The notes beneath the pieces are model-generated. The model was given only the letters and a program-made list of their open reading frames with translations. It ran no database searches and was not told the DNA's origin. A stretch of 64,000 nt of DNA from Sebastes aleutianus (Eukaryota; Chordata; Actinopteri; Perciformes; Sebastidae). Of the stretch, positions 1 through 11,420 are shown piece by piece. Positions within the stretch are counted from its first letter, which is position 1; each line of letters begins with the position of its first letter. Where the stretch lies: the NCBI GenBank assembly GCA_916700875.1, contig CAKAKS010000013.1, positions 10,494,391-10,558,390 of the forward strand, given 5' to 3'. A program made the position numbers and the translations under genes.

Positions 1-290
1 TGCAGTTTGGGGCAAGTCATAGTCAAGTCAGCACACTGACACACTGACAGCTGTTGTTGCCTGTTGGGCTGCAGTTTGCCATGTTATGATTGGAGCATAT
101 TGTTTTATGCTAAATGCAGTACCTGTGAGGGTTTCTGGACAATATCTGTCATTGTTTTGTGTTGTTCATTGATTTACAATAATACATATATACATACATT
201 TGCATAAAGCAGCATATTTGTCCACTCCCATGTTGATAAGAGGATTAAATACTTGACAAATCTCCCTTTAAGGTACATTTCATTTTTGCA
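1..290 (+). repeat. Dispersed repeat copy, truncated by window edge
   Basis: Nearly identical sequence recurs at 47278-47530 and 54600-54830, including TGTTGTTGCCTGTTGGGCTG and GGGTTTCTGGACAATATCTG. The other two copies extend further left (GTTAACGCGATAATAAGGCA at 47096) and right (ends near GATTGACAGCCCT at 47606). This copy is therefore the 3' half of a longer interspersed element. It carries no coding capacity. Confidence 0.85.
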
Positions 291-605
291 CTGCTTTTGA
301 TTTATATTCTTGCAATCTTACTTCCTGTTTTTTTTATTCCCTGCTGAATCCCTGTTTTGCTGCTGCAGTGATCCAATCCCCCCTCAAAGTCTGATCTAAT
401 CTTTTCTTACAACAATTGGGATGCGAAACTGTGAAACAAACACATCAACTATGAATGCATGTGCTCTTTTTACCTTCCCCAGAAGAGGGCAGCATAGAGC
501 TGTAAACAATACAGTAGGCACGTTGGTACTGCCTCAATCTCCATCACAGGTATCACAGGTATCACAGGTATGTGCTTAAAGTGAGTGGTTCTGTAACAAT
601 ACCTG
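291..605. other. Non-coding intron sequence
   Basis: No exon, RNA gene or recognisable element is seen. A short triplication of ATCACAGGT lies at about 543-570. It is wasf3 intron sequence if the gene continues to the left. Confidence 0.6.
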
Positions 606-1660
606 CACATTATGTACTATTTATACTACACAGATACTATTTATAGTATACACATTGTATACAGATACTATTTATAGTATACACATAGTAAACAGATACT
701 ATTTATAGTATACACATAGTATACAGATACTATTTATAATATACAGATACTATTCATAGTATACAGACACTATTTATAGTATACAGATACTACTTATAGT
801 ATACAGATACTACTTATAGTATACAGATACTACTTATAGTATACAGATACTATTTATAGTATACAGATACTACTTATAGTATACAGATACTACTTATAGT
901 ATACAGATAGTATACAGATACTATGATACTATTTATAGTATACAGATACTATTTATAGTATACGGATACTACTTATAGTATACAAATACTATTTATAGTA
1001 TACATATAGTATACAGATACTATTGACAGTATACAGATACTATTAATAGTATACAGATACTATTAATAGTATACAGATACTACTTATAATATACAGATAC
1101 TACTTATAGTATACAGATACTACTTATAGTAAACAGATACTACTTATAGTATACAGATACTATCTATAGTATACAGATACTATCTATAGTATCCAGATAC
1201 TAGTTATAGTATCCAGATACTAGTTATAGTATACAGATACTAGTTATAGTATACAGATACTAGTTATAGTATACAGATACTATTTATAGCATACAGATAT
1301 TATTTAGCAGATACTATGTATAGTATACAGATACTAGTTATAGTATACAGATACTATGTATAGTATACAGATACTAGTTATAGTATACAGATACTAGTTA
1401 TAGTATACAGATACTATTTAGCAGATACTATGTATAGTATACAGATACTATTTATAGTATACAGATACTAGTCATAGTATACAGATACTAGTCATAGTAT
1501 ACAGATACTAGTCATAGTATACAGATACTATTTATAGTATACAGATACTAGTTATAGTATACAGATACTAGTTATAGTATACAGATACTACTTATAGTAT
1601 ACAGATACTAGTTATAGTATACAGATACTACTTATAGTATACAGATACTATGTATAGCTT
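606..1660 (+). repeat. AT-rich 20-bp minisatellite
   Basis: About fifty tandem copies of ATACAGATACTATTTATAGT with substitutions mainly in the TATTTATAG part (TACTTATAG, TAGTTATAG, TAGTCATAG). Local clusters of identical variants, for example 1200-1280 and 1480-1530, show recent unit-by-unit duplication. It lies in the intron that follows wasf3 exon six. Confidence 0.97.
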
Positions 1661-1838
1661 TTAAAGGCTAAAGGAGGAAAACAGTGAAAGACAGTTACAT
1701 TTTTTATATCATCCCATTGTAGGAATCCTCACCCTCAAATATCAACCTTATTTAATCTGACCCATGTGTGATTGTCCCCTTGTGTGTGCACATGTTCCCA
1801 GTCAACCAGCTTGAGTGTGTGTGAAGGTGTTTGTTTAC

Positions 1839-1972
1839 CTGCTATCAGGGGACAGGGAGCCCTCTGAGGACATGCCATGGTACGGGGACGGGGTGAGCCT
1901 GGCGTCTGGTCTGAACTCTTTGTCGTAGGCCAGGACGTTCCACTCTTGACGCCGGTTACGAGCCTTACGCAC
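1839..1972 (-). CDS. wasf3: wasf3 sixth coding exon
   Basis: The 134-nt exon lies between an acceptor ending CTCTGAAG and donor GTAAAC. It codes residues 196-239 plus two bases: VRKARNRRQEWNVLAYDKEF, RPDARLTPSPYHGMSSEGSL, SPDS. This is the end of the basic region and the beginning of the linker before the proline-rich domain. The next exon is not within the first 1838 bases, which consist of a dispersed repeat and a minisatellite, so the gene continues to the left of the window. Confidence 0.95.
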
Positions 1973-4900
1973 CTTCAGAGGTAAAAACAGCAGAAAGGTA
2001 CCTAATGAATAATGTAAGGGATGGTGTTAAAATTTTGACTGAAAGACGTACATGTGGTAGAAGCGTTGCTATAGTGCGACATGCTGCTTTATCACTTTAA
2101 CATCCCCTCGCTATGGTCTGGATAATTAGCACAGCTTTACCTCTCTAACACCCCATTAGGGACAATGTTAATAGGCACTTAAGAGTGTCTCGCTGTCTTT
2201 ACTTTAATAAATTGCTTTAATATACTTTTATTGAAGATGGTGTTGGAGTGATTAAATGTTCTCCATACTGACAATGGTCTCTCTACTCTTCAGTTTGACT
2301 CATAAAAAGCTGAGTTCACTGAGTTCACTGTTGGCTCTCTTAATACCTGCATCATGTTTGCGCTTCACTCAATTCTGCAACGCATACTAGTACAATGATG
2401 CTGCGTGTATACACACAACTTATACAGTAATGTGAAGCACCAGTGTGTATAACAGCAGTCAATGAAATGATTATTTTCATTATTGATTAATCTGATGATT
2501 ATTTTCTAGATTAATTGTTTGGTCTATAAAATGTCAGTAAATAGTGACAAATGTCCATCCCAGTTTCTCAAAGTCCAAAGTGATGTCCAAGCTGATGAAA
2601 AGTACTACTTATTATTACTAATAAAATTACTATTACGATTAGTCAACTATCCAAATAGTTGCCGAATATTTTTATGTTGAATCATTGCAGCTCTACACAT
2701 AAGTAAGATTAGATATGGTACATGCCCAAATTAAACTTATTGAGCCTAAAAATGGGAGAAATGCAACTTTAAGACTTAAGATGGATGACAGAGACCATTC
2801 TGAAAATTCTGTCATTTAAAAACTCTTTCTTGAGTGATAAAAAAGTTAAATAAAGCCAGTCACTAAAAGTTGCAAGAAACTTAAAGGGACTGTTTGTAAG
2901 AATCAGAAATTGGTTGTAACAGCGACACCTGTGGCCGTTAAGTCAACGAAAGTCAGCGTCCTGTTGCTCGCGCTCGCCTGTGTGCACGCGCTACGTGAAT
3001 GTGAGCGAGCATCCGTAAACACAGTGAGGAGACACACGTCAGCTAAAAGCACAATATCACTCTATATTTCAGCTGCTTGGCAGTAATGTTAGCCGACCAG
3101 ACGAAGGTCTCTCCATGAATCAATGCTGATCCTAGTGTTGGCTTTTCCTGCCTCAGCCTCCCGACCGCGGCCGAAGGGAACAGGGGAGACACCGGAGTTT
3201 TGGTCGGAGACGATAACGTTTCTCTCTGCGGAGCCCCGTCACTTCACAAGACACGGGAAACCTCTGTTGGTCTGGAGGAGCTGCAGCAGTTATTTCTGCA
3301 CAAACGTCCACTGAACATTCACTAGATATTCTCAGAGCTACTAACTCTTCTGCAGTGTGGAGTGTGCGCGCATGCACGTGAGAGGTGGAGCGAGCTGTGA
3401 GTGAAGGCAGGCAGAGGAGCAGAGTACAGCGGAGACTCTGGTCCTGGAGACCAAAGTTACGGTCTCCCCCGCGTCCTCCGACCGCGGCCAACACTGTTTA
3501 ACAGATGGGCTTCACCAGATACAACCAAGAGGTTTTGGTGCTTCCGTGTAGTTTGTGTTGGAGTCTGAGTCTGAACAGCGTAGCCATACGCGAACGCGCA
3601 TGGGACACCGACCAGGATTGATTTATACGTGTAAGAAGTTACCAACAGTCCCTTTAAAGTTGGGGTCAGGATGTCATGCATGTTTGTAATAAATAAAAAT
3701 AAGATTAAATTGCTTCAAAATATAATGTAAACATATATAAACATTTCTATAGTTTAAGTTCCTGAAATAGAACAACATGGAAACTGTGCTCATGGGGCAT
3801 AGAAGCGGCATAAATCCTTGCACTAACTGCTGAACAGGACGCTCACTAAAGCCCGAAGCAGACCAGTAGGTCATGGCATAGTAGACATGTAGTGACTTCC
3901 TGTGGGGCTAGATGGGGAGCTACTGTGGTTGAGAAATTAACCGGTAAAATGTTTGCGCTAGCCAGAAAATAGCTCGTCAGCCAAGCCTGCTACCTGCCAG
4001 TTAGCACGCTAGCTAGCTCGGTTGCTAACCAGACAATAAGTTAAAGAGGACCTATTATGCTTTTGTGCTTCATCCCCTTTTCTTTAGTGTGTTATATATA
4101 TTTTTTTTGTCCATGTAAAATGTCTGCAAAGTTTCAAAGCCCAAACGCCAAAGGGAGTTCCTCTCCCCCACAGAAACACTGCTCCTGAACTGCCTGAAAC
4201 GCTTGGATGGAAGTCCTGCCTTTTCTTTCGTAACGCGGTGATGTCATTAACGTCAGTTACTTATTTGTATAATATCTGCCTAGTGGCTAGTTTGGCATGC
4301 CCTCAAAAAAAGCTGAAAATTAGCATGATAGGTTGTCTTTAACACAGGCAATTCAAAAGACATACTTGTCCTGTACTTTCTACTCTTGTCTCTTAATTGT
4401 TAACAATCCAAGCCTCTTTTGTGGATCACTTGAATACAGAGTTTATACGGGAACAGCAGGATTATATATATTATATATATAATATATATATATAATATAT
4501 ATACTGGAAAAACAAAGTTCGGAAACTTGTGTTTGGTGGATTATTTCTCTGTTGCTACAATGCTAATGGTCATTGTATTTTACATCGTTGGAAAGCCTGT
4601 TTATTTACCTTCGCAATGATGTCCAACTTGTAAGGATCATGCATTTGTGGGATGAGCAGCACAGCTGATTATGTGGGTAGCGCCCAAGAAAAATTTGCCA
4701 AAATGCTCTACCAATGGTAAACAGTGTATTGTCATAAGGCTACCAGGAATCCTGCAATGACTGCCCTTCACCATCAGGCTCATTTGCGCTGGTGTCGACA
4801 ACACAGACAATGGAACCTGAACTTGTGGGGGAATGTCATGTTCAGTGATGAGTCCAGGTTCTGTCTGTGAAAGTTGGATGGCAGGGTCAAAGTATGGAGA

Positions 4901-6653
4901 CTACGTGGAGAACGCTATGCTGATTGTTGCACCGATGGAGTAACAGCTTTTGGTGGAGGCTGTGTCATGGTGTGGGGCGGCATCTCCCTCACTGGCAAAA
5001 CAAGGCTTGTCATCATTGAAGGCCATCTCAATGCAGTGAGATATCGGGATGAGATTCTTCAGCCAGTGGCGATCCCATATCTCCACAATCTGGAACCTAA
5101 CTCTCGCTCGCCCCCACAGAGCCAGGGTTATCACAGACGACCTCCACAATGTGGGAGTAGAGACAATGGAACGGCCTGCCAAGAGTCCACACCTCAACCC
5201 AATTCAACACTTTTAGGATCAGCTTGTACGTGTTAGAGTGACAGACACAACCACCCTGGCTGACCTGCAACGAATCCTGGTTGAGGAATGGAACGCCATC
5301 CCACAGCAACGTGTGACCAGGTTGGTGACCAGCATGAAGAGGAGATGCCAGGCTGTTGTGGCTGCGTATGGATCTTCCACCCGCTACTGAGGCTCCTGAC
5401 GGTGTATTAAATGAATAAAGTGTAAAATTGCCAATATGTCTTGTTTGTTCCTTGTTACTGATAGAGAGTTCAATCATCCAATCCACCAAACAACTCAAAA
5501 CAAGAGTCAATACCAACAGGAGAATACACTGTTTACCATTGACGGAGCATTTTGGCAAATTTTTCTTGTCTGCTCCCCACATAATCAGCTGTGCTGCTCA
5601 TCCCACAAATGCATGATCCTTACAAGTTGGACATCATTGTGAAGGTAAATAAACAGGCTTTCCAACGATGTAAAATACAATGACCATTAGCCTTGTAACA
5701 ACAGAGAAATAATCGACCAAACACAAGTTTCCGAACTTTGTTTTTCCAGTTTATATAAGTGGGTGCAAGAATGCAAATATGATAGCTTTCTCTTTTTGGC
5801 CTCTCTGGCTCTCAACACTGTCAAGACAGTTTACTATTGTGCTGAGCCCACTCCTGTACGCCATCTACACCCATGACTGCACCCCAGCCCCCCCCACCAA
5901 CACATTAATAACATTAACGGATGACACCACCTTGGTGGGGCTTATCACAGGAGGTGATGAGTCGGCTCACAGGGACGAGGTGCAGCGGCTGACAGAGTGG
6001 TGTGCTAGAAACAACCTGTCTCTCAACACCAAAAACACGAGGGAGGTGGTCATGGACTTCAGGAGGAACAAAGCTGACCCTCCCCCACTTTTAAATTCCT
6101 GGGGACATATATATCTGAGGACATCTCCTGGTCAGCCAACACCACAGCAGTGGTGAGGAAGGCCCAGCAGCGATTCCACTTCCTAAGAGTACTCAGAAGG
6201 AACAGACTGAAGGAGAAGCTGCTGGTGACCATTGAGAGCGTGCTGGCGTACTCCATCCCCGTGTGGTATGCTTGCTGCACGGCAGCTGACAAGAAAAAGC
6301 TGCAGAGGGTGATAAGTTCAGCTGAAAAACTATTGGCTGCTCTCTCCCCTCCCTGGATGACATTGCCAGGTCTCGATGCCTCTCCAGGACCAGAAAAATC
6401 CTCAATGACCACCTCCACCCCGGACACCACCTGCTCAGCCTGCTGCCCTCTGGTAGGAGATACAGGAGCATCAACAGCAGAACGAACAGACTGTAAGACA
6501 GCTTTTACCCATGGGCTATCAGGACACTCAACAACCATTTGAGCCACTAACTTCCCTCAGCTGTCCAAGAAATGTGCAATATATTTATTAGCTCATCCTG
6601 ATTTATTTACTGTGAAATCATCCGTTCTGTTATGACCCAAGTGTTCTTTTTTA

Positions 6654-6697
<44 letters not shown>

Positions 6698-8148
6698 TAT
6701 TCTTGTTTTACATGTTTTTATTCTTGGTTTTTATTGCAGATGCACCTTCAGTTGTGGCACTCCCAATCTTGTTGTATAGGAAACTGTGCAATGACAATAA
6801 AGGCTATTCTATTCTATTCTATTCTATTGGTCAACAACACACCTTTAAAGTGGTCAGATCTCTGTATGGCTAACACTAAACAACTGGCTGTCTTGTAATC
6901 GTGAATCTTTAAGTCATTTTGGTTTTCACACCACATGACTGACGGGCGACAAGAGGTCACACACTGCAAGATCTTTCACCAGGAGGACCTCACAGGAGGT
7001 CTCCAAACTACGTTTACTCACAAAAACACACGAAAGAAATACACCGGTTTCTTTTTTCTACTATTAATTCATCGGGTGCAACAACAACTTTGCCTCTTGG
7101 TTGAAAATGCAGCACATCCAGTCAGTTCCTGTTGTTACAGGCGACCCCTCCTCCCCCAGATTTACCCTCAACCCGTGTCTCGCGCTCTCATTGGCCGGAG
7201 CTCGTGGCCGGACTTCCCGACAGGTCTAGATATTTAGCATGCTAGATATCTGGAATGTGGCTGCGAGGCGTTGGCGAGCCTCTTGGCTCGTATCTTTGAG
7301 CAGTTCACACAATACGCTCAAGTGCCTATGTGCAAGCGCCGAGCCAACGGCAACTTGCCTCTGATCTGGGAGCGGAAAATCAGTGCAAAAGTTGTGTAGT
7401 GTTAACGAGGCGTTACTTTCACCAAAATTGGATTGAATGAGATAAACCTGGATCCACTGATCACAGGGATTATTTCATGCTAGTTTTAGAGGGAAGTCTA
7501 AAAGTGGCGTGTAAGATGGCGTGGCAGAGAGACGTGATAGGCATTGGTTTTGATTTATTCATAAGGCCTTAATGGCAACTTGCCGTCATACATCATGTCC
7601 TTATTAAATTGGTCATATAGTCATTATTGGACTCGTTCAAGTGATTGGCTAAAGCTTGAAGTCCCACGTACAAACACTACATTTGGGGAAACTGCTTTTG
7701 GTGTTTGAGCTTCAAAAACTTGGAACATTTTACAAAACACATTCAATTGAAACACAATTTTACATCTAGGTGATTTGAAGTCCATGATTACAAACTAATA
7801 AGTGTTTTTAACATTGTTCTAATGTTGTGTGGCTGATTGCTTCTTGTAATGAGTTCATTCTGTTCTGTGTGTATCTATTCTGTTTATTGTACTCTCCACA
7901 TCATTGTAATGAGGGCATGTCCTCAAAGACTCCTGGAGATTTCAATAATGGCTGAATGTGTGTCTGTAAATCCTCACTGACCTTCTTCACCTCTCTGCCC
8001 GGGTCCTCAACCTGCTTCTGCTGCTCCTGCCAGACAGACAGAGGCAGATGGGTAGATAGAAAAGTGGAGAGAAAGTTAGTCGTTGATTATTGATTTCTCT
8101 GAGGTTAGAGGAAGAGAACAGGACCCCATCACCAGCTCCTTCACCACA

Positions 8149-8205
<57 letters not shown>

Positions 8206-8215
8206 AAACACACAA

Positions 8216-8277
<62 letters not shown>

Positions 8278-11200
8278 ACTAGTCTACTCATCACCCAGTC
8301 ACTATTAAACACACACTAGCAGAAGATGGACAACAGGGCCAAGACTTCTGGTTAACACAAGACAGGAAGCAAACCAAACCAATCACAGAGGGTTAGAGAG
8401 AGGGTGAGGTGGCAAGCTAACGCAACGTGACACTCACAGACACAAACAGAAAGGGAAGGTGTGTGTATGTGTGTTTTTTTTGTGTTTGTACATCCTCTAT
8501 AACATGTGAGTGTGTAGTGTGTGTTAGTGGGGTGTGCGGGGGTAAAGTGGGGGGCAGGAGAGGGCAGGTTAAGGGTCTGGGTTGTCTTACAGAGATGGAC
8601 AGGGGGCTCCTGGGTGGGGCCTGTCTGGAGTGGGGCCTGTCAGGGTGGGCCGGACAGCCCTATGGAAACATGGAAGAAAGACAAGCTGGTGCGTTAGACT
8701 GAGCAGAGGACGAGGAGGAGGAGGAGGAGGAGGAGGAGGAGGAAGGGTGGGGGGGGTGTCTTGGAAGGCCAGGTAACTCTATAGATACTGTACATTAGAG
8801 AAAGGAAGGAGGAGGAGAAAGAGGAGGAACATCTGGAAGAGCCATCCTCCTGCAGCTGCTCTCCCAACCTGTTAACCTGTCGGTGTTTCTAAAGGGATTT
8901 ATTGAGCCAGGTTCAAACGAGGGAACAGAAACATGTGAGCGCCATTAAATTGAACAGAAATATTGACATAGTGCAGCAAACACATACAGCAGCAGCTGTT
9001 CAGGGGTTTGAAACATGATTATTGAGAGAGCTGATGGAGACAAGTGTAGAATATTAATGTCAATCAAAGGGGAATACCAGTGAAATATTGAATCCTCTAT
9101 GCCAGTTCTGTAGGTCAAGAAAACCTAGTGGCTATTCAGAAGAGCTCTGCCAGGACCTACAGGGTTCAACGTCGGGCAGGCGGCTCAGAAATCTATTTAC
9201 CCAAAGTCAGTTTTTACTTTTATTTATTAGCGATTATCCAATAACAACAAAGACCAAAGTTAGGTGTTGTGTTTAATCTTTATTTAAGGAAATTCATTTG
9301 GGGTTTCGCCCACATCACTTGTAACGCCACTCAACTAATCTCCTGCTTCCAGGATCATTTAAATACTCCCTGCTGCTTCAGCACATCAACTTTGACTATG
9401 CTCCAAATGGCATACTGCAGCTGCCCTTACAAAGTACGTACTGTTGTATGCAGTATACATACAATTGGGACACACTACTTTGTCATAACGTTGTACCTTG
9501 AACTTTGAACCTCTCGCTCATATATCCACTGTGATTGTGGGTCAGAATAGCCAGAAAAGCATGCTGGCTTGTATACTGATGTAGTATGACATCCTGGTAT
9601 TTAGACATACTATGTATTGGGACATACTAAATCTTATCTGGCATACTAAATAGTATGGGGCGGGTAAATCTTTACCCGCCGCCATTTTCACAAGAGTGCC
9701 CATACTGTGCATGTGCAACTCTCAACAGACATGGGAATGAAGCGAGATGACTCCCTCCTTATATATACTATTATATATACTTCCATCATCAACTCCAGAA
9801 AAAAAACATGTGTTCAATTTATTTTTAAAAAACTTGCCCGATTGGGGGTATGAGTTGCTAGATTTAATAGCCCGCCGTGGCATTTTAATGAACTGAACTA
9901 CTGATCATGACCACAGTTGGGTTTTTCCCTGGGATTGAAACAAATACCCATGGTACTCCTGCTGCTCCTAGAGATCAATGTTGTCCTTTGTGTACTTTGT
10001 ACCCTGTGGTATCCAATGAATACAGTGGGTCCTATCCAGAACTCAACTCTAATCAAATCAAAAGAACTCAGGGACTCCTAATGGTTTCTGGCCCTTACAT
10101 ACATTTTAAAATGTTCACTGAATTAGAAAACAAAGAGGAGTTCGGTTGCTTTGATGGTTCAGGGCCGCTAACCTGCTGCATTAGAAACGCAAAATGTATT
10201 TGTTGCCATATATGTGTATTAGTGGTGTAATGGTACCTTTCGGTACGCCCTGTGTCCCAAACAGCTGCTTATGTCTACTACTCGCACACAAGTATTAGCC
10301 GGAAAGTGTTGGTAGCACACCAGTTGTGGCCAGCTGTAGCATGCTAGTTGGTTTAGTCATGATCCGGAACCTCCCTTATTTCATCCTGCTTTTATTGAGT
10401 CTGTTCTATCCTTTTCACTAGTGTCATGGTTTGGTACTCTGCCTCTGAAGGACAGAAATAGGCTGAGTCAGATTATTAAATGGTCCAGTCGGCTGATTGG
10501 TGAGTCACAGCTGAGCTTAGAGTCCCTGTATACCAGGCAGTTACAGCGGATAGCCAGCTACATCTCACACGATGACTCTCATCCTCTGTCTGGTGAGTTC
10601 CAGCTTCTCCCATCTGGTTGGAGGTTTCGGGTCCCGAGGTGTAGAACAAAGCGCTACAGGAACAGTTTTGTTCCAGCTGCAATTGTTCACTTAAATAATT
10701 CCTAGCAGCTTTTGCACATATTTATGGAAAGTTGATCCTATTGTTGTTTTATTGTGTCTTCTGTCCTGATATTTCAGTGGTTTTTATATTGTTCTTGTGG
10801 CCTTCTTGTTGCTGGGTCCTGATCCCAGTCAGCCTTTGAGTACTCTCTGTCGTGTTTCTGGTGTGTCTGTCTTTTGTCTGTGCTCTACCTCTTCATTTAT
10901 TGTCAATACTGATACAAAACACATCTACCTACCGGCACCTATTTTATTCGATGGCGCACCTCCTTTGTCACTATCAAAATCTGTACATTTGTAATATTAT
11001 CTGTTGTCATTATTTGATTTCCCATTGAAGTTACTGGTAAATGGCTTGTTTTCCTCTTTTGGAACACACTATATTACTGTAACATACTGTGCTCTAACTG
11101 TACTGTTAAATATAAACCATTGAAGTTGTATTCCCCTTTGGTCATTTCTTTATCTCTGGATAATGAGCCTGCCCACCTGCTGCTGTATCAAGAACCAATT

Positions 11201-11344
11201 ACACAACAAAGCAAAGCTACATGGTGAGTACAGTCAGATAGGAACGCATCACACGAAATAACAGCAGAAAGAAATACACAACTAGGCAGGAAAACAATCG
11301 GATCAGCAAATTAAAGCACAAGATGAACTTTACTTACTTTTCTG

Positions 11345-11420
<76 letters not shown>

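Noticed and set aside
4874..5582. Active Tc1 transposase gene
   Set aside because: The N-terminal DNA-binding region and one catalytic segment are missing and the frame is broken, so it is a remnant.
8076..8319. Cysteine/valine and threonine/histidine repeat peptides
   Set aside because: Translations of a CA/GT microsatellite. The same applies to 11323-11615, 15396-16410, 22565-22620 and 52136-52205.
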